From Candidatus Solincola jinzensis (GTDB lineage: Bacteria; Actinomycetota; Geothermincolia; Geothermincolales; RBG-13-55-18), in contig JACVJG010000015.1 in the NCBI GenBank assembly GCA_015711875.1, positions 1 through 15,570 on the forward strand: 15,570 nt of DNA. The letters run 5' to 3'. Made by a program: the position numbers and the translations under genes. Below are positions 1-6,622 of the stretch, one piece after another. Within the stretch, counting starts at the first letter, position 1, and each line of letters starts with the position of its first letter. Below the pieces are notes generated by a model, which saw only the letters and a program-made list of their open reading frames with translations, did no database searches and was not told the origin of the DNA.

Positions 1-1004
1 CCGCAGCCATAGACCAGCTCCGCCACGCTGATGAGCTCAGCCAACGCGTGGCGCACGTGCTGCTCCCTCTCGATGCCGTTGTACTCCGCCGCCAGGGCGG
101 TTGAGCCCATGATCACATCGGACATGGCCGGCTTGCATCCGGTGTAGGAGTGACGGTGGTAGAGGGAGAAGAGCAGGGCGAGCTGCCCCCCGAACTCCGT
201 CTCGCCGTTGAGGAAGACACGCTCCCAGGGGACGAAGACATCATCGAAGATGGTCAGGGACTCGATCTCGCCCTTGCCCGAGAGGGCCGTGGCCACCTCG
301 GGTACGCGGTCACGGTACCTGGCGCCGCGGCAGACCAGCTTAACCCCCGGCCAGTCGCCAGGGATACCGAAGGCCACCGCCCAGTCGCCCTCCTCGGGGG
401 TGAGAAAACGCGTGGGGATAGCGATGATCTCGTCGGCCAGGGGCGCGAAGGAGTTGTGGGCCTTGGCGCCGCGCACCACGATGCCGTCTTTGCGCCTTTC
501 CACCACACGCAGGTAAAGATCCGGGTCGGCCTGCTCGTGGGGCCTCCTCTTGCGGTGCCCCTTGACATCGGACTGGGCACAGCATCCCACGATGTCGTTG
601 GCCTGCCAGAACTTGAGGTATTCCAGGAAGCGCTGGTGGTACTCGGTGCCGTGGGCCTGGTCACACTGGTAGGTTATTACCGATAGAGCGTTCATGGCAT
701 CGATGCCCATGCAGCGCGCTATGCACCCTCCCACCAGGCGGCAGGACATGCGCGTCATCTCCTGTTTGGCCAGTAGGTCCTCCGGGCTCTGGTGGATGTG
801 GCAGAAGCGGCTTATGGTCTCGCCGCTGAGATGAGACTTGGCGGTGGTGAGGTGCTGCACCTCCTTGGCGTGGGCCAGCTCGATGGTGAGGTCCATGATC
901 TCGGTGCCTGGAAGGTTCTCCCTCCTCAGCACCTCGCCCCCCATATAGACGTTCGGCTTCATGGCCTTGAGGCTTTCATGGTACTCGTCGACGGTGCGGA
1001 TCAT
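1..1004 (-). CDS. 4-hydroxybutyryl-CoA dehydratase family protein (partial, C-terminus off the left edge)
   Basis: The minus-strand frame is open from the start codon to the window edge (334 codons); about 150 C-terminal residues of this ~490-residue family are missing. From memory it follows Clostridium aminobutyricum AbfD closely. The AbfD [4Fe-4S] ligands are present: C94 and C98 in GGCIARCMGID, and H283 and C290 in YHRHSYTGCK, with the spacing of AbfD C99/C103/H292/C299. The Tyr and Lys of SYTGCK match proposed AbfD active-site residues. Flavin monooxygenases of the HpaB fold lack these cluster ligands, so a dehydratase or isomerase is favoured over an oxygenase. Known AbfD converts 4-hydroxybutyryl-CoA to crotonyl-CoA and isomerises vinylacetyl-CoA, with FAD and the cluster. 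An ATG at 1010 directly abuts GGAGGGG (1011-1017), so the ATG at 1004, six bases downstream, is the better start. The gene is divergent from a TetR regulator. The exact substrate is not shown by sequence. Confidence 0.9.
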   Translation of the reverse strand, partial: MIRTVDEYHESLKAMKPNVYMGGEVLRRENLPGTEIMDLTIELAHAKEVQHLTTAKSHLSGETISRFCHIHQSPEDLLAKQEMTRMSCRLVGGCIARCMGIDAMNALSVITYQCDQAHGTEYHQRFLEYLKFWQANDIVGCCAQSDVKGHRKRRPHEQADPDLYLRVVERRKDGIVVRGAKAHNSFAPLADEIIAIPTRFLTPEEGDWAVAFGIPGDWPGVKLVCRGARYRDRVPEVATALSGKGEIESLTIFDDVFVPWERVFLNGETEFGGQLALLFSLYHRHSYTGCKPAMSDVIMGSTALAAEYNGIEREQHVRHALAELISVAELVYGC

Positions 1005-1036
1005 CGCCATCCCCTCCAATACACTTGTTTCAGATA

Positions 1037-1065
1037 TTGCTTAGTTATTATAGATTGGCTATAAT
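1037..1065 (+). promoter_or_regulatory. Sigma-70 promoter for the TetR regulator
   Basis: TTGCTT (1037-1042), a 17-bp spacer and a perfect TATAAT (1060-1065) point toward the regulator gene, with predicted initiation near 1072 and a leader of about 40 nt. It interlocks with the minus-strand promoter, so RNA polymerase probably cannot occupy both at once. Confidence 0.7.
1047..1065. promoter_or_regulatory. Palindromic probable TetR operator over both -10 boxes
   Basis: ATTATAG-N5-CTATAAT is a perfect 7-bp inverted repeat, 19 bp overall. Its two arms contain the -10 hexamers of the two opposed promoters. Size and position suit a TetR-family dimer that shuts off both genes. That this regulator binds here is inference from adjacency and symmetry. 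Confidence 0.6.
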
Positions 1066-1076
1066 TATTATGTCAA
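1047..1076 (-). promoter_or_regulatory. Sigma-70 promoter for the dehydratase gene
   Basis: On the minus strand a perfect TTGACA (1076-1071) is followed after 18 bp by a perfect TATAAT (1052-1047). This places the start of transcription near 1040, giving a leader of about 35 nt before the ATG at 1004. It overlaps the promoter of the opposite gene. Confidence 0.75.
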
Positions 1077-1110
1077 TTTTAAAATTCATCTATGGAATTG
1101 AGGTTTATCA

Positions 1111-1761
1111 ATGGGGAATGACTATAAAGCCAGGGATAAATCCTCTAGCATCATTGAGGCAGCCCTTAAGGTCTTCGGGGAAAAAGGCTACTACAACGCC
1201 ACCATCTCGGAGATCGCCCGCAAGGCGGGGGTCTCCGAGGCCACCATTTACGAATACTTCGGGAGCAAGGAGGACCTTCTCTTCGCCATCCCCAAGGAGA
1301 TCACAACAGAGGCGGTGGATCTCCTTGAGGCCATGAGCCCGTATATCAAAGGGGCGGAGAACAAGATAAGGACCATCGCTTACGGGTATTTCAATCTCTA
1401 CCGCGACAACCCTGATTATTCATCCCTGGTGCTTCTGGACCTCAAGCACAACCGCAAGTTCATGGAGACGGAGGGCTACCAGGCGGCGAGGAGGCCGGCA
1501 GGCTATCTGCTTACCTGCATCAAGGAGGGTATCGATTCGGGCGAGTTCAAGCAGGGCCTCGACCCCTATCTGGTGCGCTCCATGATCCTGGGGACTATCG
1601 AGCACGTTTTCTTTCGCTGGCACCTGCGCGGGCGCAAGGACGAGCTGAAAGATTTCGTGGATCCCATGCTGGACATTCTTTTCGAGGGCATCCGCAGCGA
1701 GCCAGAACCGCGCGCCTACCAGATAAACATCACCATTCCACCTGTCACCCCAGGGCGGTAG
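1111..1761 (+). CDS. TetR/AcrR family regulator, FadR (YsiA)-like
   Basis: This 216-residue protein has a typical N-terminal TetR helix-turn-helix at about residues 10-56 (core AGVSEATIYEYFGSKEDLL). The ligand-binding half resembles Bacillus FadR/YsiA: a segment GIDSGEFKQGLDPYLVR and then GTIEHVFFRW align by eye with the region before and around its dimer helix. FadR-type regulators repress fatty acid degradation genes and are released by long-chain acyl-CoA, so a CoA thioester is a reasonable guess for the effector here. A weak GAGG lies 7-8 bases before the ATG. The protein is divergent from the 4-hydroxybutyryl-CoA dehydratase-like gene and probably represses both that gene and itself through the shared palindrome. 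The stop codon lies inside the first copy of a 37-bp direct repeat. Family assignment is secure; ligand and regulon are inferred. Confidence 0.88.
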   Translation: MGNDYKARDKSSSIIEAALKVFGEKGYYNATISEIARKAGVSEATIYEYFGSKEDLLFAIPKEITTEAVDLLEAMSPYIKGAENKIRTIAYGYFNLYRDNPDYSSLVLLDLKHNRKFMETEGYQAARRPAGYLLTCIKEGIDSGEFKQGLDPYLVRSMILGTIEHVFFRWHLRGRKDELKDFVDPMLDILFEGIRSEPEPRAYQINITIPPVTPGR

Positions 1762-1789
1762 GGACAAGTATATTTCTCATATTTTCACG
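1753..1789. repeat. 37-bp direct repeat, copy 1
   Basis: It includes GGACAAGTATATTTCTCAT and ends in TTTTCACG. It is 36/37 identical to the copy at 1828-1864, differing at one base (TAGGGAC against TAAGGAC). It overlaps the last codons and stop of the TetR gene. AT-rich sequence with a GC-rich head is unlike the surrounding coding DNA. Confidence 0.85.
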
Positions 1790-1827
1790 CAAAGAAGGGA
1801 GATAAGCCCCGTCTGGAAGGGCTGGGC

Positions 1828-1864
1828 GGGCGGTAAGGACAAGTATATTTCTCATATTTTCACG
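1828..1864. repeat. 37-bp direct repeat, copy 2
   Basis: Second copy, starting 75 bp after the first with a 38-bp unrelated spacer. It may be a REP-like or mobile-element end sequence, but no transposase gene is visible in the window. Confidence 0.85.
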
Positions 1865-1906
1865 TCCAGAGCTTTTGTGAGATCTTAGCCTGCTTCACGG
1901 GGGCAT

Positions 1907-2236
1907 ATGACCTCAAGTCCTGCCCAGGAATATGCCACCTCGCAGCCGCGATTCGGCATGGCAGCTGAAAAGCAGTGGGATATCGCCGCAGCCATCCATT
2001 CGCGGGCAGGTCTCGGAAGAAAAAAGAAGAGATCGCTCAATCAACCCGAAAGGGAGCGACCCAAACGCGAGAAAGACACGACACCCTACGTGCCTGAACA
2101 GCCAAGTCTCATCTCAAGGACAGTTGAAGATGATTATGATCTTGATGCTCTGGAAGCCGGGCTGGTAGGTTGCTGTGATTCTCTCTTAAGCAGGTCTCAG
2201 AAGGAAAAAGATGATAGCCCGCTCGATCATTCCTGA
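1907..2236 (+). CDS. Doubtful small hypothetical protein (109 aa)
   Basis: An ATG-started frame of 109 codons lies between the 37-bp repeats and the lipoprotein gene. The product would be very hydrophilic, rich in Lys, Arg, Ser, Glu and Pro (for example SRAGLGRKKKRSLN), with no membrane segment, no signal peptide and no motif I recognise. Only a loose run of G (GGGGG, four bases before the ATG) could serve as ribosome site. An overlapping frame is open over part of the same stretch, and codon use is less GC-biased at third positions than in the neighbours. It could be a fast-evolving small gene, a relic, or chance. The following 195 bases to the lipoprotein hold only that gene's promoter. Confidence 0.25.
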   Translation: MTSSPAQEYATSQPRFGMAAEKQWDIAAAIHSRAGLGRKKKRSLNQPERERPKREKDTTPYVPEQPSLISRTVEDDYDLDALEAGLVGCCDSLLSRSQKEKDDSPLDHS

Positions 2237-2361
2237 GTGAAAGCAAAGCGACCATGAGAAAGGAGTGATCTCTCCCAGGTCAAGTCTGTCTCAACTTATC
2301 TCGAGGTCAACGGAAGAGAGCGATGATCTCAACACAACGGAGGCCGGCCGGCAGGAGTGGG

Positions 2362-2390
2362 TTGAGAACAGGCCCTGAATAGAAGATAAT
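2362..2390 (+). promoter_or_regulatory. Promoter of the lipoprotein gene
   Basis: TTGAGA (2362-2367), 17 bp, GATAAT (2385-2390); each hexamer matches consensus at five of six positions. Predicted initiation is near 2397, about 35 nt before the start codon. Confidence 0.6.
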
Positions 2391-2431
2391 ATAGCGAACG
2401 TGTCGAGTCAGGAAAAGAAAGGGAGGAAACG

Positions 2432-2875
2432 ATGAGGAGGTCGCTAATACTGTTGCTTTCGCTGTGCCTTTGCGCCGCCGCTGTCGTGGCAGCCGGATGC
2501 GGTGGAGGCGGCGATAAGTCTGCCACCCCGGAAGAGGTGACGGAGAAGTTCGTCAAGGCTGCCATGGCCGGGGACGCCGATACCGCCTATTCCCTCATCT
2601 CCGAGTCCAGCAAGGGAGAGATCGAGGACAAAGAGGAGCTGGTGGAGGGAGTGGGCGAGGGCGTTTCTGAATACTCCGTCGGAAAGGCCAGCATCTCCGG
2701 CGACACCGCCAAGGTGGCCACTAGCCTTACCCTGAAGGACCTCGACTTCGAGATGAAATTCGATATGGTCCTGGTCAAGGAGGGCGGCGCCTGGAAGATC
2801 GACCTCGCCCAGACCCAGGCGGAGATGGAGAAGGCCGTAGAGGAGTTCATGAAGGATTTCGAGCCGCAGCAATAA
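2432..2875 (+). CDS. Small secreted lipoprotein with a DUF4878/NTF2-like fold
   Basis: This 147-residue product starts with a basic and hydrophobic signal (MRRSLILLLSLCLCAAAVV) and a lipobox ending AAGC; C23 would be lipidated and followed by a glycine-rich linker. Residues about 32-140 (TPEEVTEKFVKAAMAGDADTAY onset, ending GGAWKIDLAQ) have the layout of DUF4878/SnoaL-like NTF2 domains: an N-terminal helix, a 'stress' helix and a curved sheet ending in a W-K-I strand. Such lipoproteins are common in Actinobacteria and Firmicutes and are mostly of unknown role, probably binding or stabilising something at the membrane surface. GGGAGG sits six bases before the ATG. The gene has its own promoter and a strong terminator 26 bases after the stop, so it is a single-gene unit. 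Confidence 0.85.
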   Translation: MRRSLILLLSLCLCAAAVVAAGCGGGGDKSATPEEVTEKFVKAAMAGDADTAYSLISESSKGEIEDKEELVEGVGEGVSEYSVGKASISGDTAKVATSLTLKDLDFEMKFDMVLVKEGGAWKIDLAQTQAEMEKAVEEFMKDFEPQQ

Positions 2876-2900
2876 CGGGCAAGACACGGAAACCGAGATC

Positions 2901-2932
2901 GCAGCCCGCGGCAATCGCCGCGGCTGCTTTTT
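2901..2932 (+). terminator. Rho-independent terminator after the lipoprotein gene
   Basis: An 11-bp GC-rich stem (GCAGC-C-CGCGGC / GCCGCGGCTGC, one bulged C) with the loop AATC is followed directly by TTTTT. It lies 25 bases past the stop codon. Confidence 0.9.
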
Positions 2933-3064
2933 CGTCAATAGGAAGGCAGGAACGCTCAGCGACAGGGTTACGGGGCGATGCAGGACGTCAGGAATGTGTG
3001 ACCCACCGCTTGCGAGCAGCAAGCACTTGCGCAGGGTTTTGCAGGCCTCTGGTCCCCGGCAATC

Positions 3065-3084
3065 AAGAGCCATGCGTGGCTCTT
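3065..3084. terminator. Hairpin, possible weak terminator for the membrane protein gene
   Basis: AAGAGCCA-TGCG-TGGCTCTT is a perfect 8-bp stem with a 4-base loop, 55 bases beyond the stop of the minus-strand gene. Neither strand carries a proper T run after it, so termination is uncertain. The rest of 2933-3138 shows nothing else. Confidence 0.4.
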
Positions 3085-3138
3085 ATCTTCCACGCTGGTG
3101 GCGTCACACCTTGCTATGCTCACCTTCAGTTGCACATA

Positions 3139-3738
3139 TCAGGCCTTGCGATATTCCCTCACCGCTTCCATGCTATCCTTCGGCCCGAGGGAGATGTGGA
3201 GCTGGCTTATGGCCATCGCTATCACCTGGTTGACGAGGGCTAAAGCAGGATTATGGAAAACCAACCATACCAGCAAGTCGATAGCGGTGATGACACCTAG
3301 GCTGAGTAGGCGGTTCGGCCATGCCCTGTGTTCTCTTTCAGCCTCCGCCCGCCTCTGCAACACCTCGTTCGCGCGAACAAGCCTTGCTCCCATGTCATTC
3401 CATCTTTTAACGTCCTCGAGCTCGGAAATCTCACGGCTCAGCGGAAGGCGGTATAGATCGAGGAAACCGGTGAGTGTAAACCTCTGGCCGCGCAAACCCC
3501 TCAGAGCCGATATCCAAAGGCCGTTGAAACCCAGATAGGTCAGGACGGAAAAAGCTATGAAGGCGTTTCTTTGCCTGGGCTCTCTGGCGTAAACGGCCAT
3601 GATGACCAGAGCCAGCATGACAACGGCATAGAAAGCCATGCTCGCGGCAAAGTACCTCTTCGTTTTCTTTTCCGATCTCCGCAGTGCCGAGATGATCCAC
3701 CCGGTGTCTTCGTCCTTCGTTCGCCTATCGTTTTCCAT
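3139..3738 (-). CDS. Four-helix integral membrane protein of unknown function
   Basis: With the start chosen here the protein has 199 residues. A charged N-terminus (~28 residues) is followed by hydrophobic helices at about 29-51 and 58-79, a long charged helical stretch (about 95-145, rich in Arg, Glu, Leu), and two more hydrophobic segments at about 146-164 and 167-185. I recognise no family. The layout of two helix pairs around a polar coiled region suggests a small membrane scaffold or sensor, but this is only a description. An upstream in-frame ATG at 3822 would add 28 residues; I prefer the ATG at 3738 because GGAGGGG lies nine bases before it, while the longer start lacks a site. It sits tail to tail with the lipoprotein gene and divergent from the alpha-mannosidase. 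No promoter is convincing. Confidence 0.75.
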   Translation of the reverse strand: MENDRRTKDEDTGWIISALRRSEKKTKRYFAASMAFYAVVMLALVIMAVYAREPRQRNAFIAFSVLTYLGFNGLWISALRGLRGQRFTLTGFLDLYRLPLSREISELEDVKRWNDMGARLVRANEVLQRRAEAEREHRAWPNRLLSLGVITAIDLLVWLVFHNPALALVNQVIAMAISQLHISLGPKDSMEAVREYRKA

Positions 3739-4105
3739 GACCGTACACCCCTCCTCAAACACATGTCCACGACCTTCCATCATTTCCAACATCCTGAAGG
3801 AGATAAACATCGCCAACCACAATTGGTTACTAATAGGATAGAATCTGTTGCGGCTGCAATATCCAGAGGCTCCGGCAATCTAGCGTTAAGATAAATCGAC
3901 CATGGTCTCGGGGCTGATGGTTCCGGAGCCATGATATGCGAGGTCTTATCGCGATATCGACGAGCCAGGGGAAGCGCATACGCATGACACAGCTTACGAA
4001 AAGCCCCGCTGGACAAGAATCTGGCCCTGGGGGCATGGGAGGCCTGCGGAGACGAAGCGTGCCGCAGATCGATAAGGGGGCTTCTGCTAGGCAAAGGGGT
4101 GAGAG
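3739..4105. other. Intergenic region between divergent genes
   Basis: These 367 bases separate the membrane protein and the mannosidase. They contain a small inverted repeat AACCA-CAAT-TGGTT (around 3815-3828) and a 10-bp perfect palindrome TATCGCGATA (3947-3956). I find no promoter with both hexamers on either strand and no credible small gene. Confidence 0.4.
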
Positions 4106-6559
4106 ATGAGCCCAAGATCAGGCGTTGAAAGCGCTTTGAGGGCAAGGCTCGGGATCCCGGACGGCGCAAAGCGGGTGATGGTTTTCGCGGAGTCCAGCCA
4201 TTGGGACCCGGACTGGCTACTAACCTCCGAGGAGTATTACCGCCTGCGAGTGCGCAGGATCCTCGACGGTATGTTGCGCTGGCTGGAAAGGGAGCCGGAG
4301 CGTGTTTATTCCATCGAATGCGTCTTCTTCCTCCGCATGTACTGGGACCGTAACCCAGAACAAAGGGAGAGAATACGCGCATGGGTCAACCGGGGCCGTA
4401 TACGCCTGAGTGGGAGCGGGATAAACACTCCTGACACCATTCTGCCGGAACTGGAGGCGGTCATCCGGGATTACCTGCATGGTCAGGAGTGGCTGCGGAG
4501 GAACGGTATGCATCAGGAACCGCGTCTCGCCTATCTCCCCGACAATTTCGGCCATACTCCCCGCCTGCCTGCCGTCTTGAACTCGCTGGGATATGAATAT
4601 TGCGCCTTCAGCCGCGTTGACGGCATCCTTTTTCCCGGCAGCGATTATCTAAAGGCGAGGAAATATCCGCTCGAAGGGTCGAGCGCTGCCCTGCTGCTGC
4701 GCAAACTCCGCAGCGCCGACTTCATATGGAGAAACAAGGACGGCTCACGACTCCTGTGCCACCTCAATCCATATACCTATGGCCAGGGGGACACTATCGC
4801 CCATAAAGGGTTGTCGAGGTGGATGGGAATAGTGCTGGGCAACCCTTTTCCCACCCGCGACCCCGAAAACACGGCTAAGCGGGTGGAAAGCTACCTGGAG
4901 CGACTGTCGCCCTTCTCGCGCACGCCATACCTCTTCTGCCCCATAGGTTTCGACTTCAATCAGCCGATCCCGCATCTCTCAAAGCGCATCAGGGAATACA
5001 ACCAGCTATACTATCCTAGCAACGGTGTTTTCGCGGTAATCGCCTCGCTCGAGGATTACATGGACCTGGTCTCCGCGCACAGCGAAAATCTCCCAGTGAT
5101 CGACCTCGATCCAAACCCCTACTTCATGGGCTTTTATTCCTCGCGACCGGAAGCGAAACAGCTCCATAAAGAGATAACCGGGAAGCTCGTGGCGGCGGAG
5201 AAGCTGCTCAGCCTAAAGGAATGGGGCCGCGGCAAAGGCTCGGGGCGCGAGGAGATCTGGGAGAGGATACGCGAAGCCTGGGATGAATCCCTGATAGTAA
5301 ACCACCATGACTTTATAACCGGGACCTCGCCTCAGCGGGTGTGGGAAAAAGAGCAAAGGCCCCTGCTGCTGAAATGGTCGGCCAAAGCGGGGTCTTTACT
5401 GAGAGACGCGGCACAGGGACTCGACAGCTCGCCGACGCGCGAAACGCAGCCTTCCCTTCCCTCATGGTCCATGAAAGCGGGGGTACTAAAGATCACCACA
5501 CCGTTCTTCCACATCGAGCTCGATGAGGGAGCGGGGGGCTGTATAACGCGATGGACCGATCCCGCGAATGGGGGCGAGGTGTTGTCAGGCCCCGCCAACG
5601 ATATCATTTCTTACCTGGACAGCGGGGGCCTGTGGCGCATGGGACACGAATACGGGGGCGGCATCTTGAGGGAAAAAGCACGCGCCAGCAGTTTCCCTGC
5701 GCGTGTATACGCGAGGGAAGAGTCCGGCGGGCTCACCGTGAGGGTCGTTTCCTTCCTGGAGGGCCATGAGGTCGAAAGGTGGCTATGGATAAGAGACGAC
5801 ACGCCCGTGATACGTATGCGTATCGAGGGCATGGCTGCCCTGGACCGCACCGTCACATGTCTCTTCCCGTTATCTTTCAACCCCACAGGTATCATGATGG
5901 ACGTTACCGGGGGCTTGGCTGAAAGGCCCTTGAGGAAGCTGTATGACCCCACCTTCTGGGCGGCCAGAAGCTTCGCTTTTCTGCGCCATCCCTCGCATCC
6001 CTCAGGCCTGGCGGTCTTCCTCGGGGGTCCCGCCACCGTCTCCTGCAGCGACGAGGGAAACCTGGAGCTGGTGGCCATGAGGACGGCACGCCGGGAGCGG
6101 GTTTTCGGCCTGCTGCCTTTGCTGGCCCACCCGGCCTCCGGCAGGAGTTTCGGAGTACAGAAGCTGGATTACGCCGTGCTCTTCGTTTCACCAAACGATC
6201 ACTTTGAGGACCGCCTTCAGGTTGTGGCGCGTGAGTTGTTCAACGCGCCGCCATACTGCTCCGTGGCGTGGTCCAGAGAAATGCGGCTCGCCGACTCCAT
6301 ATGCCCAACGGACGACGAGAACGTGTCCGTCCTGGCGGTGAAGCGGGCCTTGCGGGGAGAGGGATACATCATGCGCCTCTTCTCACATGCCCCCGAAAAA
6401 GACATGGTGGCAGTCAGACTCCCTGAGGACATTGCTTTCAAGGCATACGTTTGCGACGCCAGGGAACGCGACCTGGAGGAGATCGGGGCTGCCAAAGGAA
6501 AACTGCTTGTACGATTGCGCGGCGCCATAACCACCATCAGGTTATTGCCCCAACCCTGA
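4106..6559 (+). CDS. Glycoside hydrolase family 38 alpha-mannosidase-like enzyme
   Basis: The 817-residue protein has the full GH38 signature. The N-terminal catalytic barrel contains SSHWDPDWL (H32 and D34), LPDNFGHTPRLP (D146, the expected nucleophile), a G-x-D-F motif (GFDFNQP, 281-287), a Y-S-S-R-P segment near 344-348, and NHHDFITGTS (H401). H32, D34, D146 and H401 match the Zn ligands of Drosophila Golgi mannosidase II (H90, D92, D204, H471). The rest, about 460-817, is the beta-sandwich region typical of the family. GH38 enzymes are retaining exo-alpha-mannosidases. There is no signal peptide, so it should act in the cytoplasm on imported or recycled mannosides; the linkage cannot be told. 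A purine-rich AAGGGGTGAGAG precedes the ATG. It has no carbohydrate transporter or sugar-regulator neighbours and ends 63 bases from the convergent dehydratase operon, with no clear terminator between. Confidence 0.9.
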   Translation: MSPRSGVESALRARLGIPDGAKRVMVFAESSHWDPDWLLTSEEYYRLRVRRILDGMLRWLEREPERVYSIECVFFLRMYWDRNPEQRERIRAWVNRGRIRLSGSGINTPDTILPELEAVIRDYLHGQEWLRRNGMHQEPRLAYLPDNFGHTPRLPAVLNSLGYEYCAFSRVDGILFPGSDYLKARKYPLEGSSAALLLRKLRSADFIWRNKDGSRLLCHLNPYTYGQGDTIAHKGLSRWMGIVLGNPFPTRDPENTAKRVESYLERLSPFSRTPYLFCPIGFDFNQPIPHLSKRIREYNQLYYPSNGVFAVIASLEDYMDLVSAHSENLPVIDLDPNPYFMGFYSSRPEAKQLHKEITGKLVAAEKLLSLKEWGRGKGSGREEIWERIREAWDESLIVNHHDFITGTSPQRVWEKEQRPLLLKWSAKAGSLLRDAAQGLDSSPTRETQPSLPSWSMKAGVLKITTPFFHIELDEGAGGCITRWTDPANGGEVLSGPANDIISYLDSGGLWRMGHEYGGGILREKARASSFPARVYAREESGGLTVRVVSFLEGHEVERWLWIRDDTPVIRMRIEGMAALDRTVTCLFPLSFNPTGIMMDVTGGLAERPLRKLYDPTFWAARSFAFLRHPSHPSGLAVFLGGPATVSCSDEGNLELVAMRTARRERVFGLLPLLAHPASGRSFGVQKLDYAVLFVSPNDHFEDRLQVVARELFNAPPYCSVAWSREMRLADSICPTDDENVSVLAVKRALRGEGYIMRLFSHAPEKDMVAVRLPEDIAFKAYVCDARERDLEEIGAAKGKLLVRLRGAITTIRLLPQP

Positions 6560-6622
6560 CCACGCCGATCCCCCTCCGCGTCACGCGAAGCATCTCCACA
6601 CGGTTACGTTTTGACCTCTGCC

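Noticed and set aside
150..686. Plus-strand open frame of 178 codons
   Set aside because: It is antisense to the well-supported dehydratase-family gene and has no recognisable protein features.
2444..3073. Minus-strand frame of 209 codons opposite the lipoprotein gene
   Set aside because: It reads through the terminator and is antisense to a gene with signal peptide, lipobox, ribosome site and promoter.
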